From positions 1 to 5,630 of the forward strand of contig JALHSV010000168.1 in assembly GCA_022865525.1 (NCBI GenBank): a DNA stretch of 5,630 nt. Reading direction: 5' to 3'. This document shows, piece after piece, positions 1 through 5,211 of this stretch (position 1 is the first letter of the stretch; every line of letters starts with the position of its first letter). Under the pieces are notes generated by a model. That model was not told the DNA's origin. It was given only the letters and a program-made list of their open reading frames with translations, and made no database searches. This DNA is from Thermodesulfovibrionales bacterium. GTDB lineage: Bacteria; Nitrospirota; Thermodesulfovibrionia; Thermodesulfovibrionales; SM23-35. The position numbers and the translations under genes were made by a program.

Positions 1-473
1 GCCGGGTAGAGACCGGCGATCTTGGCCAGATCAACCGAGGCCTCGGTTTGCCCGGTGCGCACCAGGACGCCGCCATCCCTGGCGCGCAGGGGGAAAATAT
101 GCCCCGGCCGCGACAGATCCTGCGGTTTGCTCTGCTGATCTATCAGGCATTGAATGGTGACGGCCCGGTCATATGCCGAAATTCCGGTCGTGGTATTTTG
201 CTTTGCGTCGACCGAAACGGTGAACGGGGTCTGGAAATGGGAGGTGTTGTCATGGACCATCAGCGGCAGGTCGAGTTCTTCGCTGCGTTTTTCGGTCATG
301 GAGGCGCAGATCAGCCCCCGGGCCTCCTTGGCCATGAAGTTGACGCTCTCGGGTGTGACCTTCTCGGCGGCGATCATCAAATCGCCTTCATTCTCGCGCT
401 CTTCATCATCAACGATGATGATCATTTTCCCCTGTTTAAGGGTTTCGACTGCCTCCGGAACGGTTATGGTCAT
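1..473 (-). CDS. ribB: 3,4-dihydroxy-2-butanone 4-phosphate synthase (RibB, or RibB domain of RibBA), 5' part
   Basis: This enzyme converts D-ribulose 5-phosphate to 3,4-dihydroxy-2-butanone 4-phosphate plus formate, the four-carbon branch of cytosolic riboflavin synthesis. I read 157 codons from the ATG at 473 to the window edge, so the gene is cut at its 3' end. Visible hallmarks are the acidic loop DDEERENEGDL (residues 22-32), FTVSVDA and TTGISAYDRA (about 84-103), and RPGHIFPLRA followed by RTGQTEASVDLAKIAGL (about 122-155). The usual GHTEA motif reads GQTEA here. The start is fixed by a TAA directly before the ATG in the same frame and by a GGCAGGA ribosome site 8-9 bases upstream. It follows ribE in gene order but is separated from it by the AT-rich insert. 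Whether a GTP cyclohydrolase II (RibA) domain follows, giving RibBA, cannot be seen. Confidence 0.95.
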   Translation of the reverse strand, partial: MTITVPEAVETLKQGKMIIIVDDEERENEGDLMIAAEKVTPESVNFMAKEARGLICASMTEKRSEELDLPLMVHDNTSHFQTPFTVSVDAKQNTTTGISAYDRAVTIQCLIDQQSKPQDLSRPGHIFPLRARDGGVLVRTGQTEASVDLAKIAGLYP

Positions 474-524
474 TTATTTGATCCTGCCTTTGTTCGTTTT
501 GAAAAAATTATATTGGAATTTACC
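474..524 (-). pseudogene. Displaced 3' tail of ribE (remnant)
   Basis: Sixteen codons and a TAA, GKFQYNFFKTNKGRIK, end exactly at the base before the ribB ATG. The first seven codons match the end of the intact ribE (GKYLYNF) codon by codon: GGT/GGC, AAA/AAA, TTC/TAT, CAA/CTA, TAT/TAT, AAT/AAT, TTT/TTT. An open frame runs further upstream to about 683, but it has no convincing ribosome site and no recognisable protein, so I treat only this end as meaningful. My interpretation is that it is the original ribE terminus, pushed away when the accessory segment integrated. The ribB ribosome site lies inside it, which is typical of tightly packed operons. The alternative is a chance resemblance between two AT-rich stretches. 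Confidence 0.55.
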
Positions 525-526
525 TA
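504..526. repeat. Left imperfect direct repeat, candidate att site next to ribB
   Basis: Aligned without gaps to 4639-4661, this stretch matches at 18 of 23 positions, including ten identical bases in a row (AAAATTATAT, 504-513 and 4639-4648). Both copies lie in the same orientation and the same codon register of ribE-like sequence. Together they bracket the AT-rich segment, as attL and attR would. Confidence 0.5.
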
Positions 527-557
527 ATGCATATGGATAAAAGGTTTGTGGTAAAGC

Positions 558-579
558 AGTAACGGAATAGTAACGAAAT
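558..579. repeat. Tandem 11-bp direct repeat, AGTAACGRAAT twice
   Basis: AGTAACGGAAT (558-568) is followed immediately by AGTAACGAAAT (569-579), differing at one base. It lies about 30 bp inside the left candidate att repeat. Short tandem repeats at this position resemble arm-type binding sites for recombinases or excisionases, but that role is only inferred. No counterpart was found near the right end. Confidence 0.5.
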
Positions 580-654
580 GCCCGATAAACAGGGAGTTTT
601 CTACAAGTTGTACCTGCCTGTTTGATCCAGCATTGATTTTCCATTGTTTGTTTT

Positions 655-683
655 ATTATAGGGCAAACATAAAAGAGAAGCAA
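655..683 (-). promoter_or_regulatory. Candidate sigma70 promoter driving ribB
   Basis: On the minus strand, TTGCTT (678-683) and a perfect TATAAT (655-660) are separated by 17 bases. Transcription would start near 648, giving a leader of roughly 175 bases before the ribB ATG. It lies inside the insert, so it could replace the read-through from ribE that the insertion blocks. The -35 box is weak, with three of six consensus positions. Confidence 0.45.
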
Positions 684-752
684 GCACTGAACCTGGGCTA
701 TCTAAAATCCGCAACTGCCAGCAGATTATGTCGTGAATACTATTTAATTAAT

Positions 753-778
753 TTAAAACAATCTGAAAATTGTTTTAA
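753..778 (-). terminator. AT-rich hairpin at the end of the HAD gene
   Basis: A perfect 10-bp inverted repeat (753-762 with 769-778) closes a 6-base loop and spans the stop codon of the HAD gene. The transcript would carry TTAAAACAAT, the loop, then ATTGTTTTAA followed by an A/T-only run. It has almost no G-C pairs, so it would be a weak intrinsic terminator, possibly leaky toward ribB. A translation-coupled or RNA-stabilising role is also possible. Confidence 0.4.
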
Positions 779-1632
779 TATGCCTGGTGTCTTTTCTTTA
801 TAATTGTTGAAGCAATACTTTGAACTGACATCCGTAATAAACTTCCTAAATCTGCTTTTGGTCTATAATCAGGTGTATGCCAACTAATATCCCTTCTTTT
901 TTTCATGATTTGTTCATAAATTTTCATTTTTGACTTTTCGTCTTTTTTTGTATCAAAAACTCCATAATAATCTCCACCCATTTGTTTAAGCAGAGAAAAA
1001 CATGGCACATCTGTTAATCCATCACCAACATAAATCATATTTTCGAAGGGAATTCTTCTTTTTTCAGGTTCTACAAATTGATTAACTGCTGCCGGATCTT
1101 TATCAGAATCTCCTTTTTTAATTCCTTTGTTAATTTCAAATATAAATCTAGTTTTTTCAGTAAAAGATATTACCCTTTTCAAATATTTCAATTCCTTATT
1201 TCCGTCCTCTCCTAACCGACATCCATAAACAGCCTTAAAATTTCTATCAATAAATTTATTTCCTTTAATAATCTCTTCGAGCCCCCCTGAAACAACATAG
1301 AATTCAATATCAATATCAGGATCAGTATCCTTTACTATCTTCTTTAAAGCACTAGGAAGTTGTTTTAGTCCGGGGAATAGTTTTTTTTCAAGAGTTGCTC
1401 CAAATTTAAATAAATCTGAATTCGAATATGGTTTTTTAGGTGTTCCTTGACCAATAAAATCCAAAATCAATTTTAAATAAGCAAAAGGAGGTTCAAACCC
1501 CTGTTCAAAAAGCTTTCGGAAATGAGTTCCCCAAAAAATGTTTGCGTCAATCCCAAAACTTTTTATTAATTCAGTCGTCGAGTCCGGAACTAAAGTATCA
1601 TCATAATCAAAAATCAACGCAATTATGTCCAT
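775..1632 (-). CDS. HAD-superfamily phosphatase-like hydrolase
   Basis: This 285-residue protein has all the main HAD motifs. Motif I is DYDDT (nucleophile Asp9, general acid Asp11), motif II is FYVVSGG (Ser115), and motif IV is YVGDGLTDVPCF (Asp204, Asp208). A lysine near 160-169 could serve as motif III. The long insert between motif I and II (about residues 15-105) suggests a helical cap like that of phosphoserine phosphatase-type enzymes. No signal peptide or membrane segment is visible, so it is probably cytosolic. The likely chemistry is phosphate-ester hydrolysis; the substrate is unknown. The ATG at 1632 has AGGA six bases upstream. It follows a 49-codon gene by 29 bp and probably shares its transcript. 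AT-rich codons (AAA, ATT, TTT) unlike ribD-ribE mark it as acquired. A role in riboflavin synthesis is possible but not favoured. Confidence 0.85.
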   Translation of the reverse strand: MDIIALIFDYDDTLVPDSTTELIKSFGIDANIFWGTHFRKLFEQGFEPPFAYLKLILDFIGQGTPKKPYSNSDLFKFGATLEKKLFPGLKQLPSALKKIVKDTDPDIDIEFYVVSGGLEEIIKGNKFIDRNFKAVYGCRLGEDGNKELKYLKRVISFTEKTRFIFEINKGIKKGDSDKDPAAVNQFVEPEKRRIPFENMIYVGDGLTDVPCFSLLKQMGGDYYGVFDTKKDEKSKMKIYEQIMKKRRDISWHTPDYRPKADLGSLLRMSVQSIASTIIKKRHQAY

Positions 1633-1661
1633 AAACTTTCCTATGGAAATAGTAAATCAGC

Positions 1662-1811
1662 TCAAGCTGTTTTTGCAGTATAAACTTTTGCTTTACTTGA
1701 ATTCACTCGTAACGAAAATTTGTGAAGCCGAATTCTAGCAGAATTCAACTTCTCAGTATCAATTTTATGCTTTATCTCAGCCTCTTTTAATTCTTTTTTA
1801 TCTTTTTCCAT
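1662..1811 (-). CDS. Small lysine-rich protein of 49 aa, function unknown
   Basis: From an ATG at 1811 an open frame of 49 codons ends in TGA at 1662. A near-perfect ribosome site (GGAGG, 1817-1821) lies five bases upstream, stronger than that of any other gene here. The protein begins MEKDKKELKEAEIKHK and ends SKVYTAKTA. It has 11 lysines and alternating acidic residues in its first half, suggesting a charged helix or short coiled coil. It has no cysteines, no signal peptide and no membrane segment. It lies 29 bp ahead of the HAD gene and likely forms a two-gene operon with it. I do not recognise the family. It could be a partner or regulator of the HAD protein, or a leader peptide that couples translation to it. 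Confidence 0.6.
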   Translation of the reverse strand: MEKDKKELKEAEIKHKIDTEKLNSARIRLHKFSLRVNSSKAKVYTAKTA

Positions 1812-1828
1812 TTTTACCTCCCTAAAAT

Positions 1829-1857
1829 ACTTTATCTAATAAATATTAAAAAGTCAA
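1829..1857 (-). promoter_or_regulatory. Candidate promoter for the 49-aa gene and HAD operon
   Basis: On the minus strand TTGACT (1852-1857, five of six consensus bases) is followed after 17 bases by TAAAGT (1829-1834, four of six). The predicted start of transcription, near 1822, falls right at the GGAGG of the 49-aa gene, so the leader would be about ten bases long. That is unusually short but would keep the ribosome site. Confidence 0.4.
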
Positions 1858-1971
1858 ATGATAATAATGGTTGGTTTGAATCTTAGCATCCTTCAATGGA
1901 AGCATCAGGTATTCTCGATAGGACAAGGTTTTAAGCCTGTTTTATGAACTAGCAATTACAGAAAAATGGAT

Positions 1972-2021
1972 ATTTAGTTTAATTAAGAATAGAATATCAT
2001 TTAGTAAATTAGGAATTTAGT
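1972..2021 (+). promoter_or_regulatory. Three ATTTAGT repeats and possible promoter of the nuclease/NTPase gene
   Basis: The heptamer ATTTAGT occurs at 1972-1978, 1999-2005 and 2015-2021, in the same direction, in the 90 bases before the 825-aa gene. One copy supplies a weak -35 (TTTAGT, 1973-1978) to a TATCAT box (1995-2000) at 16-base spacing. The repeats may be operator half-sites for a regulator of this divergent region. In such AT-rich DNA the promoter call is weak. Confidence 0.3.
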
Positions 2022-2057
2022 ATGTTCCATTTTAAAATAATATTATTGGAGTTTTAA

Positions 2058-4535
2058 ATGAGTGATTATGAACGCTCCGCTGAAGCTTTCAGCAAATTAA
2101 TAAGTGATTTTGGTCTATCTCCAGATCCAACTTATAATGAAGCCGATACTCGGGCAAAAATAATAGATCAAATACTAAAGGAATGTCTTGGCTGGTCTGA
2201 TCGGGGACATATTATGAGTCGTGAAGAGCATGTTCATGAAGGGTTCCTTGATTATCGCCTTCGAACAAGTAAGGATGGTCTGATTTTAGAAGCAAAAAGA
2301 ATAGGGCAGACATTCAGCCTTCCAACAGGGCTTTCATTCAAGAGCCGTATTAGTGTAAAAAATCTTTTCCAGAGGCAAGTTGAATTGAGAGAAATGTACG
2401 ATCAGGTTGCTACTTACGCTCATGAATGCGGAGTGCAATTTTGTGCTTTATCTAATGGGACACAATGGTTAATTTTTCCAGGGGTACGAACTGATCAAAT
2501 TCATATTAGAAAAAGTCGAATAATTATATTTAATGGATTTAAAGAGATTGAAGAAAATTTCGTCGATTTTTTTAATTTGCTTTCATTTAAAGCTGTTGAA
2601 AAAGGAAGCTTGTCAAGGTGTCTCCTTGACCCCATAGAACGTATTGAGCCAACATTTGTATTTAATTCAGAAAATCGCAGAAATGTTCCTTATGATCGAA
2701 ACCCACTTTCTTTAGTATTAGTTGATTTACTACCAAAGTATTTTGGGGATTTACATGGTGAACCCTGTGAAACTGACATGCTTAAGGAATGTTTTGTTTC
2801 TGATAGCCCTGTACGGGATTCCCTCGATCAATATACTGTTTCTGGTCAAGATGAGAGACCAAGTAAGACCCTAACAGCAATAAGTCCAGTGTTGCACTTT
2901 TATTCGCTCTCACAAGTTGCTGACAAACTTAACGCTCAAATAAGTTCTTTTTTGTCAGCAAAAAGAGATAAACATATTCAAATAATGGTGGGCCGTGTTG
3001 GTATTGGTAAAACAACTTTTCTTAATCATTTTTTCTGTGTTGACAGACAGGAATTTATTAATAATGAAATCGTTCTACTTCTTGATTTTAGGAATATAAC
3101 TGATGGAACTGATCTTAATCGTTATTTTAATGATTTTGTTTGGGATCTTTTGTCTAAACATCCAAGATTTGAGTCGCTCACCTCGGAAAAAGCTCTCCAT
3201 GATATTTATTCCGAAGAAATAGCAATGCTAGATCGGGGACCACTTGCAACCCTAAAACGAAATAAATCACCGAAGTATGAAGAAGAAATTGCTTCATATC
3301 TAAGACAAGAGTTTCAGGAAAAAGATAGATTTTATTTTAAACTAGCACGACATCTTTATATTAAAAAGATCGCACGGTTTATTATAGTTTTTGATAATGT
3401 TGACCAATTGTCAATAAACCTTCAAGAAAAGGTAATACAATTTGCGTATTCAAAGATGTCCGACTTTCATGCTTTTATGTTAATTAGTATGTGGGAGGAA
3501 ACGTATTACTCGTCAAAGCGAACTGGACGTACTCTTTCTACTATTAGAACTGTGCCAATGCAAATCGCTAGGCAAAGCACATCTGCGGTAATAATTAAGC
3601 GTCTTAATTACTTTATTAAACAGGTTAGAGCTAATGTTGAGCCTTTAACATTATTGGATGAATCGATTTGTGACAGAGAAACTTTTTGCAGATTTCTCGA
3701 ACTTATTCTACGTTCGCTTCTATTACGAAATAGAGAAGTCCGGCTGTTTCTCGAATTACTTGCACTTGGGAATATTAGGGCATCTCTTGAAATGTTTTAT
3801 GCTTTTTTAACAGCGGGGAGTTTAGATACAACAAAAATAATAAGTAAAATGAAGGAAAACGATGAATATCTTGTGCCTGTTCATGAATTTATTAAAAGTG
3901 TCATGTTGGGTTCAAAAAGATATTACAGCGAAATGGCTTCGCCAATTCTGAATGTTTTTGCGATTGGAGATGTTGAATCACCTAGCCACTTTACACGCTT
4001 TCGAATTATGCAATGGTTATACGAAAGACGTCATGAAGCTACTCCTTTCGGAAACGGTTTTATGACAATCCCCAGAATAATGGAGTATGGTGAAAAAATT
4101 GGAATTTCCAAAAAGGATGCCAATACTAGTTTGAAAAGACTTTTAGAGAACTCCGTAGTGGAGAATGATTTAAGAGCGTATAAACTTCTTGATGGAGCTC
4201 AGGCTATTCGAATAACCCCAACAGGCAGATACTATCTAACAGGCTTATGTCTCAGATTTGCATATATAGATCTAGTTATCCAGGATACACCTTTTTTAGA
4301 CGAGCAAACCTTCCGATCTATTTCTTCAAAATGTGAATCTGTGGATATGGAAATTAGATTTCAAAGATGCGAGGAATTTTTAAACTATCTTAAAGATCAA
4401 GAAAATGAAGAGCTAAACACTTTGGAGAAATTGAGTGGCGATGTCACATGGCGGGAACAATTTATTCCAAGAATTCAAAATTGTTTTAATAGGGAGAAAG
4501 ATAGAGTTATTCGGAAAAATGTATTAATTAAATGA
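2058..4535 (+). CDS. HsdR-N-like PD-(D/E)xK nuclease fused to P-loop NTPase, probable defence protein
   Basis: This 825-residue protein has a clear modular layout. Residues about 25-145 resemble the N-terminal nuclease domain of type I restriction HsdR: NEADTR (Glu28), FLDYRL (Asp65), LEAKR (Glu78, Lys80), the QVATY form of the QxxxY motif (Gln116, Tyr120) and ALSNGTQWLIF. A linker leads to a P-loop NTPase with Walker A GRVGIGKT (312-319), Walker B FIIVFDNVDQ (441-450) and a sensor-like strand LISMWEE (475-481), as in STAND or Orc/Cdc6-like ATPases. Residues about 640-725 look like a winged helix. The last 100 residues are charged and unassigned. The start has GGAG six bases upstream. There is no methylase or specificity gene, so it is not a standard restriction system. 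I infer an NTP-gated DNA nuclease, possibly anti-phage; the trigger is unknown. It is AT-rich, divergent from the HAD operon and convergent with ribE. Confidence 0.85.
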   Translation: MSDYERSAEAFSKLISDFGLSPDPTYNEADTRAKIIDQILKECLGWSDRGHIMSREEHVHEGFLDYRLRTSKDGLILEAKRIGQTFSLPTGLSFKSRISVKNLFQRQVELREMYDQVATYAHECGVQFCALSNGTQWLIFPGVRTDQIHIRKSRIIIFNGFKEIEENFVDFFNLLSFKAVEKGSLSRCLLDPIERIEPTFVFNSENRRNVPYDRNPLSLVLVDLLPKYFGDLHGEPCETDMLKECFVSDSPVRDSLDQYTVSGQDERPSKTLTAISPVLHFYSLSQVADKLNAQISSFLSAKRDKHIQIMVGRVGIGKTTFLNHFFCVDRQEFINNEIVLLLDFRNITDGTDLNRYFNDFVWDLLSKHPRFESLTSEKALHDIYSEEIAMLDRGPLATLKRNKSPKYEEEIASYLRQEFQEKDRFYFKLARHLYIKKIARFIIVFDNVDQLSINLQEKVIQFAYSKMSDFHAFMLISMWEETYYSSKRTGRTLSTIRTVPMQIARQSTSAVIIKRLNYFIKQVRANVEPLTLLDESICDRETFCRFLELILRSLLLRNREVRLFLELLALGNIRASLEMFYAFLTAGSLDTTKIISKMKENDEYLVPVHEFIKSVMLGSKRYYSEMASPILNVFAIGDVESPSHFTRFRIMQWLYERRHEATPFGNGFMTIPRIMEYGEKIGISKKDANTSLKRLLENSVVENDLRAYKLLDGAQAIRITPTGRYYLTGLCLRFAYIDLVIQDTPFLDEQTFRSISSKCESVDMEIRFQRCEEFLNYLKDQENEELNTLEKLSGDVTWREQFIPRIQNCFNREKDRVIRKNVLIK

Positions 4536-4558
4536 ATTAATTAGTTCAGTTAATACAT
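4519..4558. repeat. 9-bp inverted repeat spanning the stop of the nuclease/NTPase gene
   Basis: ATGTATTAA (4519-4527) and TTAATACAT (4550-4558) can pair around a 22-base loop that contains the TGA stop. The stem is AT-rich and no T-run follows, so it is at best a weak terminator between this gene and the convergent ribE. Confidence 0.3.
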
Positions 4559-4582
4559 ATTTGATTCCCGCAAATAGCCGTA

Positions 4583-4597
4583 ATTTAATGATTAAAT
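4583..4597. repeat. 15-bp palindrome ATTTAATGATTAAAT
   Basis: This perfect palindrome around a central G lies in the 88-base gap between the convergent nuclease/NTPase gene and ribE, about 40 bp from the right candidate att repeat. It could be a protein-binding site. In AT-rich DNA it could also be chance. Confidence 0.3.
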
Positions 4598-4623
4598 AGA
4601 ACTTATAAAAGTCGGTGATAGGG

Positions 4624-5211
4624 TTAAGTGTGCTTCTGAAAATTATATAGATATTTGCCGATCAAATCAAGCTCGATGTTGACGCGCTCGCCGACGCGCA
4701 GGAGCTTGAGGTTGGTCGCGGCCAGGGTCTGCGGGATGATCTCGACTGCGAGCCAGGATTCGCCGACCTCGGAAACGGTCAGGCTGACGCCGTTCAGGGC
4801 CACCGAGCCCCGGGGCACGATGAACTTTCGCCATTCCCGCTCGCGGAACGAAAAGACTAAGCGCGAGTTCTGGTCGCCCTTGTTCAGGGCGCGCACGCGC
4901 ACCGTGCCGTCGATGTGGCCGCTGACCAGGTGGCCGCCCAGAAGGCCGTTGGCCGCCAGCGGCAACTCGATGTTGAGCAGCGCGCCAACGGGCAGGTCGC
5001 CCAGGTTGGAGAGGCGCAGGGTGGGCGCGGCCAGGTTGAAGCGCAGCAGGTCCTTTTTTTGTTCGATCAGGGTCAGGCAGACGCCGTTGACGGCCAACGA
5101 GTCGCCCACGGCCAGCGGTTTGTCCAGGGCGGCACGGATGGTCAGGACCGGCCGGTTCTTCTTTTCCAGCTTTACCAGGGCGGCGGTGGTTGCGATCAGA
5201 CCGGTGAACAT
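4624..5211 (-). CDS. ribE: Riboflavin synthase alpha chain, with replaced C-terminal tail
   Basis: Riboflavin synthase dismutates two molecules of 6,7-dimethyl-8-ribityllumazine to riboflavin and 5-amino-6-ribitylaminouracil, the last step of the cytosolic pathway. The 195-residue protein starts with the family hallmark MFTGLI and shows the two-fold lumazine-binding repeat. The first barrel has VNGVCLT (41-47, Cys45). HLVSGHIDG (94-102) follows, and the second barrel has LNGVSLT (139-145) and IIPQTL. Conserved sequence ends at DLIGKY (182-187). A longer frame opens at 5262, but MFTG at 5211 is the true start: an AGAGG site precedes it and it overlaps the end of ribD by 16 bp, as expected for coupled translation. 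The last eight or so codons lie in AT-rich DNA and appear to come from the inserted element. The core fold should be intact. Confidence 0.95.
   Translation of the reverse strand: MFTGLIATTAALVKLEKKNRPVLTIRAALDKPLAVGDSLAVNGVCLTLIEQKKDLLRFNLAAPTLRLSNLGDLPVGALLNIELPLAANGLLGGHLVSGHIDGTVRVRALNKGDQNSRLVFSFREREWRKFIVPRGSVALNGVSLTVSEVGESWLAVEIIPQTLAATNLKLLRVGERVNIELDLIGKYLYNFQKHT
4639..4661. repeat. Right imperfect direct repeat, candidate att site in the ribE 3' end
   Basis: This is the partner of 504-526: 18 of 23 bases match, with a ten-base identical core at 4639-4648. It lies over ribE codons 184 (last two bases) to 191. Base composition changes from GC-rich to AT-rich within this repeat, which fits a recombination junction. 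Confidence 0.5.

Larger units (their letters stand above)
474..774. other. Gene-free stretch between the HAD gene and ribB
   Basis: These 301 AT-rich bases hold the displaced ribE tail, the left direct repeat, a tandem 11-bp repeat, a small palindrome (TACAAGTTGTA, 602-612), a promoter-like pair toward ribB and part of a hairpin at the end of the HAD gene. I see no FMN riboswitch-like conserved sequence, no tRNA and no other credible gene. Confidence 0.6.
504..4661. mobile_element. AT-rich accessory island inserted between ribE and ribB
   Basis: This segment of about 4.1 kb is strongly AT-rich, while the flanking rib genes are GC-rich. It breaks a gene order that is normally continuous (ribD-ribE-ribB). 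It carries a 49-aa gene, a HAD-like gene and a divergent 825-aa nuclease/NTPase gene. It is bounded by an imperfect 23-bp direct repeat that contains the end of ribE. I see no integrase, transposase, resolvase or terminal inverted repeats. It may be mobilised in trans, may have lost its recombinase, or may have entered by homologous exchange between rib operons. The limits are those of the repeats and could be off by a few bases. Confidence 0.65.

Noticed and set aside
48..540. Plus-strand open frames opposite ribB
   Set aside because: They mirror the GC-rich coding strand of ribB, which has clear family motifs; the plus-strand products resemble nothing and lack ribosome sites.
474..683. A 69-codon minus-strand open frame ending at the ribB start as an independent gene
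   Set aside because: No ribosome site at either ATG and no protein-like pattern except the last 16 codons, which match the ribE tail. Treated as a displaced remnant in non-coding DNA.
474..774. FMN riboswitch (RFN element) before ribB
   Set aside because: None of the conserved GC-rich RFN blocks is present in this AT-rich leader.
1698..1746. Three GAATTC sequences clustered in about 50 bases
   Set aside because: They lie inside the small gene and are expected often in AT-rich coding DNA; no further symmetry or function is evident.
1918..1945. Imperfect hairpin ACAAGG-TTTTAAG-CCTGT followed by TTTT as a terminator
   Set aside because: The stem is short with a bulge, and no gene ends upstream of it on the plus strand.
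2058..4535. Classical type I restriction HsdR subunit
   Set aside because: The N-terminal domain matches, but the NTPase is a single compact P-loop domain without superfamily-2 helicase motifs (no DEAD/DEAH box), and hsdM and hsdS are absent.
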